64,000 bases of DNA from Diogma glabrata (Eukaryota; Arthropoda; Insecta; Diptera; Cylindrotomidae), in the NCBI GenBank assembly GCA_963693315.1, contig OY856186.1, positions 234,184,046 to 234,248,045 on the forward strand. The letters run 5' to 3'. Positions within the stretch are counted from its first letter, which is position 1. Each line of letters opens with the position of its first letter. A program made the translations under genes and the position numbers. Shown piece after piece: positions 47,153 through 59,034 of this stretch. Under the pieces are notes generated by a model. The model did no database searches. It worked only from the letters and a program-made list of their open reading frames with translations, and was not told the DNA's origin.

Positions 47153-48590
47153 AGATTATCTCAAACGAAAAATCTGAAATTGACAGAGCGAAACTTACGT
47201 CTATGTCTATTTCTGACAAGAGTTTCTACAGTGCCATTAATTCTTTAAATTCTGGTACAAAATCTTCTATTCCCCCTATTATTGATGGTGATTTAATCGT
47301 CAATGATCACACAAGAAAAGCTAACTTGTTCGCTGAACGCTATGCTCTGAACTCCACTGTTTTGGAAACTTCTAAAGAAATACCCCAAATCCAGTCTGCA
47401 GGAGTTAATATGAACGAACTTCGCTTCAAACCCAAAATAGTCGCTAAACTTTTAAAGGGGTTAAACATCAACAAAGCGTCAGAAATGGACCGTATTCCAC
47501 CCATTATTTTGAAAACCTTTTCTAAAGAACTTGCCACCTTTGACTAAAATATTCTACCAATCCTACAAATCTGGTATGTTTCGTTCATGCTGGAAGTTGG
47601 CAAATGTCCAGCCCGTCCCCAAAAAGGGACCAAAATCGGATATCTCAAATTATAGGCCAATAGCTTTACTATCGGTCCGATCCAAAGTCTACGAGCATTA
47701 TATTAATACACACATTTCAAAATTTCTGGAAGTAAATCATTCAATAGCCGACAGCCAATACGGTTTTTGAAACAAAAGATCAACTACCGATCTATTAAAC
47801 TATGTAGCACATTGTTGGAACAGCATACTTGATAAAGGTGGTGAAACATACCTTATCGCTTTAGACATCTCCAAGGCATTCGATCGAGTCTGGTATGCCA
47901 ACTTAATCAAGCTCGTTGCGTATGGTTTTCATTCCAATATTGTGAAGCTGATTCAAAATTTTCTATCCAACCGATACATTTCGGTCTTCTTAGACGAATT
48001 TTCTTCTGAGTCTAAACTAATTAATGCTGGTATACCTCAAGGCTCAGTATTGTCCCCAACCCTATTTTTGATTTATTTCAACGAATTGTTGAAAATCACC
48101 AGCAACCAAATAAATAGTTTTGCAGATGATAGTACTCTGCACAAGTCGTTCGAGCCCCTTCCTTCAAAAGGTAAAATGCACGAACGAATTAATCCTGCCC
48201 GGAGAGACGCTGCCATAAACGTGAATAAAGACCTAAAAAAAGTCGCCGATCAGGGTGACCAAAATCAAAACACAGCTGTTGATTGTTTCCAGATCAAAGA
48301 CCGAGTTCCCCAAAGATATTTTTTTCAGTATGTGTGATAAACCAATGGGTGAAACATTCGTTTATTGGGTGTCACAGTTTCAAATGACCTACTATGGAAC
48401 GATCATGTAATAGCGATGGCAAAAAGCGCGTCTAAAAAACTCGGCCTCTTAAATTGATGCAAAAAATTTTTCACTCCATACCAATTGCTTCATGTTTATA
48501 AGTCCTATATTCGTCCCTGTATGGAGTACTGTTGTCAAGTTTGGGGTGCTGCTTCTGTTTCCATCTTGGTTCTCTTGGAAGATATTATAT
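47153..48590 (+). pseudogene. CR1-like LINE ORF2, reverse transcriptase (second part of the split copy)
   Basis: The RT reads through 47153-47547 (MSISDKSFYSAINSL, INKASEMDRIPPIILK). After a frameshift near 47535 it runs in one frame from 47531 to about 48260, broken by one TGA at 47768. Motifs: SNYRPIALLSV, ADSQYGF, LDISKAFDRVWYANL, AGIPQGSVLSPTLFLIYFNELL, and catalytic FADD at about 48118. After another shift come GVTVSNDLLWNDH and YKSYIRPCMEYCCQVWGAA (48500-48560), typical of the RT thumb in CR1/Jockey-related LINEs. The 3' remainder is lost. A related fragment lies at 52600-52690. Confidence 0.85.
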
Positions 48591-48672
48591 TATTAACAAA
48601 GAAGATTATTACTATTGGATTATTACTATTATGTATTTCGAAAAACTACTTTGATAAAATAATTTTCTAAAA

Positions 48673-49292
48673 AATATTTTACTATTTTGTGTAAATATAT
48701 GTATTTTTATTTATGCAAATAATACACAATCTTACTCGTACAAAAATCGTATGCAATTCAGGCATAAAGTATCTCTTTTGCTTTCGAGTGATTTTTTCTC
48801 TCGGCTAACGCCTCGAGCAACAATTTCTGTCAAGCGGAAAAGATATACTTTAGGCCCTTAATACATAAATAGCTATTTATACAAATACAAAAATAAGTAA
48901 ATGATAATTCAAAAGTTAAAGCAAAATATATTTCGTGTGAATTCCTGTAAAACAACATTTTTCTTAAGAAAGAGGAAAAAATTCAAAATTCCGGTTATCT
49001 GAATATTCGGAAAATCGGGCATTTACTTACATGGATTAAACAATTTTCTTAAAATATATTTTACTATTTTGTGTAAATATATGTATTTTTACTGATGCAA
49101 ATAATACTGAATTTTACTAGTACAAAAATCTTGTGCCCGTATTACATACAAAAATCTTGTATGTAATTCGGGCATAACGTATCTCTTTTACTTTCGAGTG
49201 TCTGTTGCCGTCGGCTAACGTTTAGAGCAACAATATCACTCAAGCAAAAAAGTCCTATTTTACGTCCTTAATACATAAATAGCTATAATATT
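48673..49292. repeat. Direct pair of ~225-bp palindromic repeats
   Basis: 48673-48892 and 49062-49292 share TTGTGTAAATATATGTATTT, GCATAA[AC]GTATCTCTTT, TTTCGAGTG, TCGGCTAACG and CTTAATACATAAATAGCTAT. Each contains an imperfect hairpin centred on CTCGGCTAACGCCTCGAG or its variant. A separate copy of the palindrome theme is at 45540-45672. Confidence 0.75.
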
Positions 49293-49824
49293 ACCAAATG
49301 TAACTCCTAGTCTCAACCGATTAACCCACTCATAAAAAAACTCAAAAATTAATTAAATATTTTAACTTTTTGAGACAATTTCAACTAAATTAAACGAAAT
49401 TAAATTAAAGTAAAATCATTGTACGTAGAACTACATACAAAAAATCAGCAAATTGTTATTTAAAAGTTTTAATTTAACTTTTGAGCTTTTCTATTTATTA
49501 AAAGTTTATGTTATTAAGTTTCCTTTTTTCTGTTTTGTTTTGAAGTTGCTTTTATGTATGTACTCGGAAAAAAATAAAGAGAAAATTTAATAAAATTATT
49601 GTTAAAGGATGGATGAGATGAATGGATTTAAATTTTAAATACCTTTTTGTTTAGTTGAAATATTTATGCTCCGTTGAGATGAGTTGTGAATTGTGATATG
49701 ATGTGAGAGTTCAAAGTAAATGTTTTAACCATCAGTTTTTTATCTGTATCTTGTAGTTTTAGATGAGTTCATACTTTTATTTTCATTTCATACAATAAAT
49801 TATTGTTTTTTTTAAATAAAAATG
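49293..49824. other. AT-rich stretch, nothing recognised
   Basis: No coding or repeat signal was identified. Confidence 0.5.
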
Positions 49825-52275
49825 TGCTGTGTACATTTGTATTGTAGGAATTACAATATGGGTCACAACAACACATTAAAACTTTTTAAGACCAAGGTCC
49901 TACAACAACATGCGTTCTAAGGTGTTGAAGGACGCAAGTCTGTTTTTGTTATATTTTTTATAGACATACGACATAGGGCAATATTTTATGATAGGGTAGA
50001 AAAAATAAAATAAAAGGTAAACAGCAAATTTGTATTAGCAATTTGCAGGAACGAAACTAAAATTGTAACGATGCTAGTTCAGATAGTTCCAAACACATTG
50101 TATTTGGAATCTAGATGGAGTTTGTATCGAACTACATTTGAACTATCATGCATTAACAGAAATCTCAGATTGGATTGTATGGTGAGCAGTACATTTTCCG
50201 GCTAGATGTCAGCCTCTGGGTCGTGATCTTCCACGATCGCCGTTCTGAGCTTGCATGTACTGCTATTTATATAGGGTCAATAACAAAAAAAAAACTCAAA
50301 ATAAAACCATTGAATGAAGAAGATACACTATTATATACACTTAGACACTATGTTGACATCCAGTTACCTAAATGATCAGATGATGATGATAATTCTTTTC
50401 CAACCCTCCCAGAACCTTATTTGATTTCCTCCATCCGAGGAAATCCCACGATTGCGTGGAGCTCCGAAAAACCTTGAATCACATAATCAAAAAAAACTCT
50501 TATCCGCTCATTTCCACTTCACTATAACTATCTAGAACAATGCCACGTTGCTATAAACAAAAACATTCAACCTAAACACTTTAGTGTAAAAATTATCAAA
50601 AAAAGTAGCTTTTATATTTTGATTATAGAAATAATTAATTATACATGTAAATAAATATAATAATAAATATATATAAATACCGATATATTATACGCAAAAA
50701 TGTAAACCGAAATTTTTAAACGAAACACCTAATTATGTTCATACATGATTTAGTTACATAAGGTAACATAAAGCATTTATATAATTATACATTTTTTAAA
50801 GTTCTTAGAAAATATCATGCAAACTTAAAAGTACTAATAATTTAAATCAATTGCAAATACTATGGCGTTCTCGAGACACAACCTAATATCTTAATTTCTA
50901 TATGAAAAGAAATATGTATATAAAGAAAAATATAAAATATATAAATTTATCTAACGTGCAAATATGGACAGGTATATAATAAATTAATTAATAACAACGA
51001 TGATTTAAACAAAATAAGTACATATATATAAATGCATTCACAACTAATCAGCTGGTTAATCCGTTAATTCGTTACAAGAGTAACATTCAATTTAATCATC
51101 TTTTTTTTGATAATCATACCGTACCGTATCTTCAATTTTTATCTAATTTGATGCGACCTTTAAGAAAAATCTTCTATCTACGTAGTTGATATATTGAGTT
51201 GTGGCTATAATACTAACAGTATATACAAAAAAATCCTAGCCTGATTCGCTCCGTTGTCTTATGCCACGTACAGTTCCCAACTGTATTTTCCAGCCAAACA
51301 AAACGGCGTCACAATATAAAATTATAAGAGCTACTTACAGTTTTTTCTTTTGTAAGAAGTTTCAAGGTAAAAAATACCAAGAAACAACGCGTCTATTTTA
51401 TCTTGGAAACTATCCTAGTTTATTATTATCTGAACGTGGATGTTTTCGCGCGTGCTTCTAAAGCCAAGAAAATTAAAAGAATGTCTTAGAAAAACTACCT
51501 TGAATATATAAAACTTTTACAACTCATATGAACTAGAACATACCTTGGCTTTTATTTATATTGTACTCGACACCGACACACAACTCCGGTTTTATTTAAG
51601 CAATCATGAAAATTACCGGATTATATTACACTGTGTATTTTTAAATAATTTAATTTTAACTTTTATTGTTCAAGTTATGAAATACAATTAACCAAAACTG
51701 ATTAACATATGTTGATTAATGCAATTTCGATTGCATTTAGATTAAAAAGGATTATTTTAAAATACACTCAATAGATGGAATTCTCTTTCGTTCATATATA
51801 GTGCGTAATTAAGAATAGATATAATTATAATATATATGCAAGTAAAAAATACATTTGCCCATCAAATGCAGTAGAGTAAAAAAAACATTGTAGACGACCA
51901 AGCGTTACAAAATGTGGTTGCCAATAATCCAGCTAGTGGCATATTCCTTGATCATACGACGCACTTCCTTCCTCAATGATTAAAACCCTTGCATATGAAG
52001 GCTCGGTTCTTTGAATATGCAATAACGTGGCATCGTCAAGGAATACTCCATATAACTAAGATTGAAGGTGCTACCGTTGACTGAATAGAGTTCATCCGCC
52101 AGCACCCTTAAGATATCACCTTGGCTAGTGATATCTCACTGCTATTGCCAGTTTCATGTGATATCTCACGTTAGCTCGTATGTCAATAGCAGGGACTGGA
52201 GTATGCGGGGTTCTCACACCCATAGATCAAAAATAAAAAAATGTACAAATAAAAGAAATTGATCCCTCCGTTACA
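49825..52275 (+). repeat. Family AC copy split by a 1846-bp element
   Basis: The A part is 49825-50063 (TAGGAATTACAATATGGGTC, AGACCAAGGTCCTACAACAA). The C part resumes at 51910 (TTGCCAATAATCCAGC) and runs through GGTGCTACCGTTGACTGAAT, TGATATCTCACTGC and CACACCCATAGATCA to GATCCCTCC at about 52275. Order and orientation agree with 59035-59690, so the two parts were once joined. Confidence 0.82.
50064..51909. mobile_element. 1846-bp insertion with TGTAACG ends and AAAT duplication
   Basis: The left end TGTAACG (50064-50070) and right end CGTTACA (51903-51909) are inverted. AAAT occurs directly before and after (50060-50063, 51910-51913), and the surrounding AC sequence joins exactly across it. 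Inside, 50175-50375 and 51261-51461 are short open frames without a recognised domain; a GC-richer patch at 50190-50270 and 50400-50480 stands out. The class is unknown. Confidence 0.7.
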
Positions 52276-52599
52276 ATGTTTTTTAAGATTTATATATAAT
52301 AAAATATTATGGAAATGAATATCGGAAATTTAGCATACTTAATGTGTAAACATTAGTGGTGTATTGCGGCCGGAACGCACCAGAACGTCGTCCCGGTACC
52401 TTTTTTACTGCAGGAACGCGTTCCGGTTCTTTTTTATGAAAATATTAATTTAAAAATATTTTAAATATGTCATAGAATTAAATTTTCAGTTCTATAAATT
52501 ACTTTTAAATTTTTTGAAATGTATAAGTATTGTTTGTGTGCGTTTCGGCAACCTACGCAATTACTCTGCCATGCAAGGGTGACTTTTTTTCCAAATCCG
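52276..52599. other. Spacer, no gene
   Basis: GGAACGC, CCGGTTC and related words near 52390-52430 give a brief GC-rich patch. Nothing is recognised. Confidence 0.4.
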
Positions 52600-52690
52600 T
52601 ATCAATTACTCCACATTTATAAGTCCTATATTCGTCCCTGCATGGAGTATTGTTGTCAAGTTTGAGGCGCTGCATCTGTTGCCATCGCTG
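52600..52690 (+). pseudogene. CR1-like RT thumb fragment
   Basis: About 80 bases match 48480-48570 closely (TATAAGTCCTATATTCGTCC, TGGAGTA, TGTTGTCAAGTTTG). It encodes YKSYIRPCMEYCCQV before a stop. It is a second, tiny copy of the same family. Confidence 0.8.
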
Positions 52691-54191
52691 CATCTGTTAC
52701 CAAATTATAGTTTTATGAAACCGTAATTTTAAAGTACATGTAAATGACATTGAAAATTTTAAAAAAACAATTAATCCAAGCAGTTTTAAGCATCTCCGAT
52801 CGCTACGCTCGCGTTATATATTTTAAACAATTCGTTATATATTTTAAACAATTCTAACCTAATTAAAGCGTTTCGGTACTTATTCTGTAGGCAATACACT
52901 ACTGGTAAAAATCGTAACAACATAAATACAAATTGATTTGAACGGGCAAGCATTCAAATGATAATATATCAATTGATCAATGTTGAACATCGTAATAATG
53001 CCATTTAGCAGAAATGATTATCCTCTTCATTTTTTGAATCAATGTAGGATATAGTTGAATCATAAGTCCTATATCAGATTAGATGTGACTAATATCATTT
53101 TTGTTTAATAGTAAAATTTAATTTAAATCCTGATTTTATATGAGTTTTATTGTCTTGCTATAAGAATAAAATTATGAAAATCATGTCTCTGAATTGAATT
53201 AGAATGGAGATCATAAACATGTTCAAATAAAAAATTCTACAATTTTTCATTCATATCACAATATTAGCAACAAGTTCAAGTTATGAATTACAATGCATAT
53301 TTTTTTTTATTCATATACAATAAGTACTGGTGCTTACGTCAAGTCCTAACTTATGTTTAGGAAACGTTTGGTTATGTTCAGGATACGTTTTTTAGATGAG
53401 GTTAAGTGTGGTGAGCACGATTATGCTATGACAAAATTGCTAATAAAAATAACGGTATGGGCTAAATTTGTTCACTATTCTGTGAGTATGATACAGCTAT
53501 ACTGAACAGAACGCTTTGGTTTTGTTTTAATTTAAATTGAAAATAGAATGAAGTTTACATTGTAGACCAGTCTAGATACCTTAAAAACACGCAAAAAATG
53601 GAAAAAATTAGTAACAGGATGAAAACTATTGGATATATAGAAAATATTGCGCAAATGATGGGAATCAAAAATTAAAGGTGCTCCGAGATGCGGTGGTGAA
53701 ATGGGGTGAGCTTTTAGGGGTAGAAAATGGTTTTTCATGATTTTCAGCGAAACTAGACCTTCTATCGAAAAAAGTTTAAAGTAACGGTTATAGGTAATAA
53801 AAAGGTCTATATCTTTTACTTAAACCATTTTTTCACATAACCTAAAACTTGCTGTGAAAATAGAAAAAACTGAGGAAAAAAGGGCTTTTCGTTTTTAATA
53901 TTTATCTCTCACAAAAAAATTTTTTTTTCCACACAATTTGGTGAAAACGTACCTTATTATGTCACTAATACGCTGTAATTTTTTGGAATCAAAATATTTA
54001 TTTTTAAGTTTGATTTTGATTTTAAACCAAAAAAGTGACCTCATTTTCACACAAAAATTCTTCTATATAGGAAACAGTTTTTTCAAAAAAAAAAACATTA
54101 ATCATTATATTTGTTATAACGTCTACTTCTAGATCGTGTAAAAAAAAAATAAGCATCACCGAGGAAAACTTTGCCAGAAATGCAAAAGGTT
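52691..54191. other. Non-coding stretch next to the long-TIR element
   Basis: No gene is recognised. From about 53640 the texture changes (TCCGAGATGCGGTGGTGAAAT, AGACCTTCTATCGAAAAA), so part of it may belong to another repeat. The frames at 53532-53738 and 53938-54132 have no motif. Confidence 0.4.
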
Positions 54192-54773
54192 AAAAACACG
54201 TGAAATCAGCAAGGTCTGGAAATGAGGTTTTAATTTTGTTTATTTAGGTATGGAATTCGTTGACATCAATAAAAAAAATTTTCTAAGTTTTTAGTTTTTT
54301 TTTTAGCCCTGTCTTAAGATACAGGGTGTTGAAAAATCAAGAAATTGCTCGACCCTGGTGTATTGAAATGGCTCTACAGTCAAAACTACCAAACTGATTT
54401 TAAAGTTATATAGCTCAAAATGTAGGTATTGAACAGAGCTAATCAAAATAATAATTCACATTATATGACCTTGAACATTTTCTTTTAGAAAAATAACGGT
54501 AAAAAATTCAAATTCGATTTTCTAGAAATGCCATTTTTTTAAATTTTTGATTTTTTTATATGTGCAAGGTACATATACTATCATTATATAAAAAATTCAG
54601 GAGGTGAAAATTTTTTGTTTTTTTTTATTAACTTTATTGCAACACGCCTTAAAATTTTTCATCATAAAAAAAAGTGGAGTTAAAAAATTAACAGTTTTTT
54701 TTTGGATTTACATATATGTTTTTATAATAAATTTTTAATTTCAACTCAAAATAAATATTTTACACATTTTTTA

Positions 54774-55262
54774 TCATTTATTTAATTTTACGTTACTAAA
54801 TTCTGTAGAGTTAGAATAACGTCCAGCTAAGATTGATCCATCATTTGTAGGAATGTATGAGTGATATCCTCGTGTTCCAGTAATTGTTTTTAAATTGGCG
54901 TATCTATCAGCTAGTCGATTTCGTTTTGCAATGTAACCTGCGTCCGTTACATAGAAATAATGCATGTTATCTTGAAAATTGCCTGGAGCTGCTGCCCAGT
55001 TATATAACTCCAGAGGGGTTGATATAACTTTGTCGTATTTTTTCTTAAGACTCGCTCTAGCTACCTTTCTTTTTACTGTTCCTCCAATTCCATCACAAGG
55101 CCCTTTGCCGTGCGATGTTGCATGAAAATGCCACTCACATGCTATTTTGTAGTGATTCAAATGATGCAGGATCGTAGAAAAATTCTTTTTATTTTTATAT
55201 TGTGAAGCAGCGCCATCAGAAATATAAATAATCCAATTTTTTGTGTAGTGTGTTTTGTGTTT
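54774..55262 (-). pseudogene. Transposase-like protein, C-terminal half
   Basis: The minus frame contains IIYISDGAASQYKNKKNF, CEWHFHATSHGKGPCDGIGG, TVKRKVARASL and YFYVTDAGY, ending at the TAA of 54774-54776. SDG..QYKN and ATSHGKGPCDG are strongly conserved signatures of an uncharacterised protein family that I recall from many animal genomes. The spaced Asp residues would suit a DDE/D-type nuclease. The open frame extends upstream to 55364, but that part is antisense to the N-terminal half and is not real protein. No start codon of its own is apparent. Confidence 0.65.
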
Positions 55263-55505
55263 TGCGAATTTTTTATGAGTTGCGATTTTGCAGAAAATTA
55301 CTCGTTTGTAATACAAAACGAAGCGCAAGGTTACCATTGGAACAATAAACAAGCAACAATTCATACTTTCGTAATATATTACACGGATGCATATGAAAAA
55401 TTACAACATATCAATTTCATTATAATATCGGATTGCCTTACTCATGACAGCGTTGCTGTGAATCTCTTCATAGATAACTTAATTGATCTTTTAAAAACAA
55501 AATTC
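55263..55505 (+). pseudogene. Transposase-like protein, N-terminal part, inverted relative to the C-terminal half
   Basis: The plus frame reads SCDFAENYSFVIQNEAQGYHW, then NNKQATIHTFVIYYT, INFIIISDCLTHDS and DNLIDLLKTKF. In the family as I remember it, CDFAENYSF...QGFHWNN and the ISD motif precede the SDG..QYKN block on the same strand. Here the two blocks diverge from a common point on opposite strands, so neither can yield the full protein. The reading frame is open on both sides of the breakpoint, suggesting the rearrangement came before heavy decay. Confidence 0.65.
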
Positions 55506-56157
55506 AAAAAGTTTCAAAAATTATTTATATTTAAGGTCATATAATGTGAATTATTATTTTGATTAGCTCTGTTCAATACCTACATTTTGAGCTATATAAC
55601 ATTAAAATCAGTCCGGTAGTTTTGACTGTAGAGCCATTTCAATACATCAGGGTCGAGCAATTTGTTGATTTTTCAACACCCTGTATCTTAAGACAGGGTT
55701 AAAAAAAAAAAATTAAAAACGCAGAAAATTTTTTTTTATTGATGTCAACGAATTCCAATACCTAAATATACAAAATTAAAACCTCATTTCCAAAAGTGCA
55801 TGTTTTTTGTTGATTTCACGTGTTTTTCACCAAAAACTAAATAAACTTGATTTTGAAAAGCTATTTTTCAATCATTATTTAAAATTTTTCATCATTTGTT
55901 AAAATTTACAGTTGAAATACTTAAAAAATATAAGAAAGATATTAATTAATTTTCTTTAATTATTTCCTAGAAACAAATTGACTCTGCCCAATGCAAATAA
56001 ATTTCACTTTGGTTAAACAAAGTCTATTTTTATATATTGATTGACGAACATTATTAAAATTAATAAATATAATTAACAACCAACGAAGTAATTAATAATT
56101 TTGTCTACGATAGCATATAAAAAGTCAATTTTCATGCCAGATTAATTTAAGATTTTG

Positions 56158-58190
56158 GACGGATGTGGAGTTTGCAAATCGAGGCACTAGCCGAGAATTG
56201 CACCCACATTAAGTCCAAAATAGCTTACGTTCGTGCATCATATACTATTTTTTATTCGCCGCAAGCAAAATATTTTAAGAAAAGTTGTTTATTCTAAATT
56301 AAAATTATAAATTTTCATAAATTTTAAAATAAAAATATGTGGAACAAGTAACCTTTGACAAAATATTAATTATTTTTTCCAAATTATTGTGTAGCTATGA
56401 CAACAAATGATAACAACTATTTTAATTGGATAATGAAATTTTGAATTTGAGGGTTGCTTTGATAAAAAATATTATTTTTCATAGAATTTAAACAAATTTA
56501 AACGTAGCTATGACAACAAAATAAATAGTTGAAAAGTGATACTTTAAAGCCGCAAATCATAGGAATAAAGTAACACTTTAATATGTAGACGAATAAAAAA
56601 ATGTTTTTTTTTCAATAATGTTATAGAATTTAGCAAATTTTGCCAAAACAATGGATAAAAACAATGTCTTTTCGCTAGTGAAATTTTGTTAAAGGAGACG
56701 CGTTTAAGCCTCGAGTGAGGCAGTTTCACGAACGTAAAACGTTTTCATCTCGCCTATGGAATGCGTCTATAGCTTAGCGGCCGACCATAGCGGTCCCGAC
56801 AGTTATAGACGAAACACAAAAGGTCATTTTAGCTCCGAATTAAATACACTAGTTTTCGGAAAACGTTTAAATTTTTTATAAATACCAAATTAATAAATAC
56901 ATCAAATTTTTTATAATCATGTGATGAGTTTTTTTCAAAATAATTTGTTACTTTATTGCCGCCGTAAAAATATGGAAAGAAAATGACGACAGTTGAACGG
57001 CGACTGCTAACGTAAAAATATGAAAGAAAAAATATGAAAACTTAAAAAAAAAATGAATAAATTGCACTTTACAGCCGCTTTGATTATATTTCAAAAAATT
57101 AAGACTTTAACTCTCTCCCTAAAGGCAGTGAAGTTAAATTTTACAACCTTTTGCCTAAAATAGTATATTATTGAATTAGGTGCTAAAGTTGTACTTTTTG
57201 TGTTAAGTCTATAGTTTGGCGACAATTATAGACGAAACACAAAAAGTCACTTTAGCTCCGAATTCAATACATTATTTTTTCGGCAAACGTTTAAATTTGT
57301 TTAAAAATATGAAATTAATGCATTAAATTTTTTACGCACAAACGAATCGTAAAACACATTTTACATCCTAGTTATCGTGGCTGAAAGTTGAACTTTACAT
57401 CCGTAAAATAAAATCCCGTTGCTATATGAAATATTAATATATTTTTCTACTTTACCGTCCGTAAAATAATCACCCGTAAAATATTCATAAAATTAGAACA
57501 AACAAATAAATTATTGTATGAAGTTTATAGAGAAAATCATGGCAGGTTTAGCATAATTTTCAAAATGTCTAGTGAGTTTAAAAAATTTAAAAATTGATTT
57601 ATACTACAATAAAGTTGTGCAGTTGTGCGTAAAACGTTGTACATACACTCAGCTCAGACTGAAAGGAAGATTACGCCCTTGGTTCAATAAAAGCCCTCAC
57701 TTCGCGTCGGGCTTCAATATGAACCGCTGGCGATATCTACTACTTTCAGCCCTCGATATGTAAATAACTATTATAAATATGTTTTAGATAATAAATTTTC
57801 TGAAATTAATTTTTATTGATTTAATTCATTAAAATGAACTTGAAATGCATTCTGTTTTGAACAAATTTATAATATCATGTTATTTTACTTTACTGCCGTC
57901 GTAAAAATATGAAATTTACTTTACTGCCGCCTTAAAAATATGAAAATTACTTTACAGCCGCCGTAAAAATATGAAAGTTGCCTTACAGCCGCCAGCAGAT
58001 AAAATAAAAATGGCATTTCTTTTGCAGCCATCTGCTAAAAAGTAAGACTTTAGCTACTCCCAGCGGCAGTAAAGTTAAACTTTACAGCCGTTTGCCGGAA
58101 ATAATACATTATGATCCAAGGCCGTAGAGCTCAGGTTTTTTACATTAACTTCAAAATGGCTTACGTCTGTGCATCACTATAAACATTTTT
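56158..58190. repeat. TACGTCC-family repeat, copy 2 with internal arrays
   Basis: 56158-56600 is the inverted counterpart of 38020-38510 and later parts of copy 1 (CGAGGCACTAGCCG edge, CACATTAAGTCCAAAATAGC, CGCCGCAAGCAAAATATT, TGATACTTTAAAGCCGCAAA). A block with TATAGACGAAACACAAAA and TTTAGCTCCGAATT occurs at 56796-56925 and again at 57207-57330. A 34-bp tandem, CTTTACTGCCGCCGTAAAAA plus TATGAAA, runs at 57886-57993. TTACAGCCG words occur throughout. An end-like motif (TTCAAAATGGCTTACGTCTG, TGCATCA) recurs at 58150-58185. No protein is recognised. Confidence 0.7.
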
Positions 58191-59034
58191 TAAGTATTTT
58201 TGAAATTTTTATTCAACGATTTTCAAAATTTTCATATTCATTTGATTTTCAAAAACTACAAATTTTAAATTTTAAACGAAGGACTTTACGCGAGAGTTAC
58301 GTGTTTGCTTTGACAGGTTTGACATTATTTTGCAATTAACAAACATAATTAACAATTAATAATTTTCTACCCTGTGACAACGATTTAAGGCGTTACCAAA
58401 TATTATGTTATGAATAATGTTATGAACTATTTATAAATATAATGCTACTGATAGTAATAATTTTGATTTATATTTAATGGTTTATAATCTTAGGTATTAA
58501 GTTTTTGTAAAATTAAATATTACCGAATATTATTAAAATTAATTATAAATACATTTTTTTTAATATGAGATTTTCTTTTTTATAAATGTTACTTGAATCT
58601 AATTTATAATTTTTGTATATCTAAAAATCTTGTAGAAGCACTTTTTTCTGGCTGAAACCATTAAAAAACATAATATTTAATACCTAGAAAATTAAATATT
58701 TTCGCATATATTGTAAACCTCATACTACATCGATTTCTAATTACTTAATTCCTAATGTCACATTATATCTTAATTGACCAAGTTTCAGTCATTGATATCA
58801 CGTTGATTGGAAACATTCAGTAATGACTATATAATCGTGACTTAGGATGTTAATTAGAATAGAAATATTCCTCATCCTACGAATTTACACAAAAGTAATG
58901 TAGAATACTATAACTTTAATATAAAAATTACCTTTGCCATGTAATGTAAAAACATTTTCATAATAAGGAGTCTAATGACAGGGGAGAAATTCAACTTAAA
59001 TAAATAAATTATGATGAATTTTCAATTTTTTTTT
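58191..59034. other. AT-rich stretch, nothing recognised
   Basis: No coding frame, palindrome or repeat match was identified. Confidence 0.5.

Larger units (their letters stand above)
54192..55827. mobile_element. 1636-bp element with ~290-bp TIRs and an internally inverted coding region
   Basis: TIRs at 54192-54482 and 55533-55827 match over almost 300 bases. They start AAAAACACGTGAAATCA and include the palindrome CCCTGTCTTAAGATACAGGG. Between them sit two halves of a transposase-like protein, the C-terminal half on the minus strand and the N-terminal half on the plus strand (separate entries), starting back to back near 55262. Target duplications were not identified. It is a DNA-transposon-like unit of a class I cannot name with confidence. 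Confidence 0.75.

Noticed and set aside
53532..53738. Pro/His-rich 68-residue frame
   Set aside because: No domain, no repeat-supported conservation; it lies in a likely repeat-derived spacer.
55265..55364. Upstream extension of the minus-strand transposase half
   Set aside because: It is antisense to the conserved N-terminal block on the plus strand and has no family similarity.
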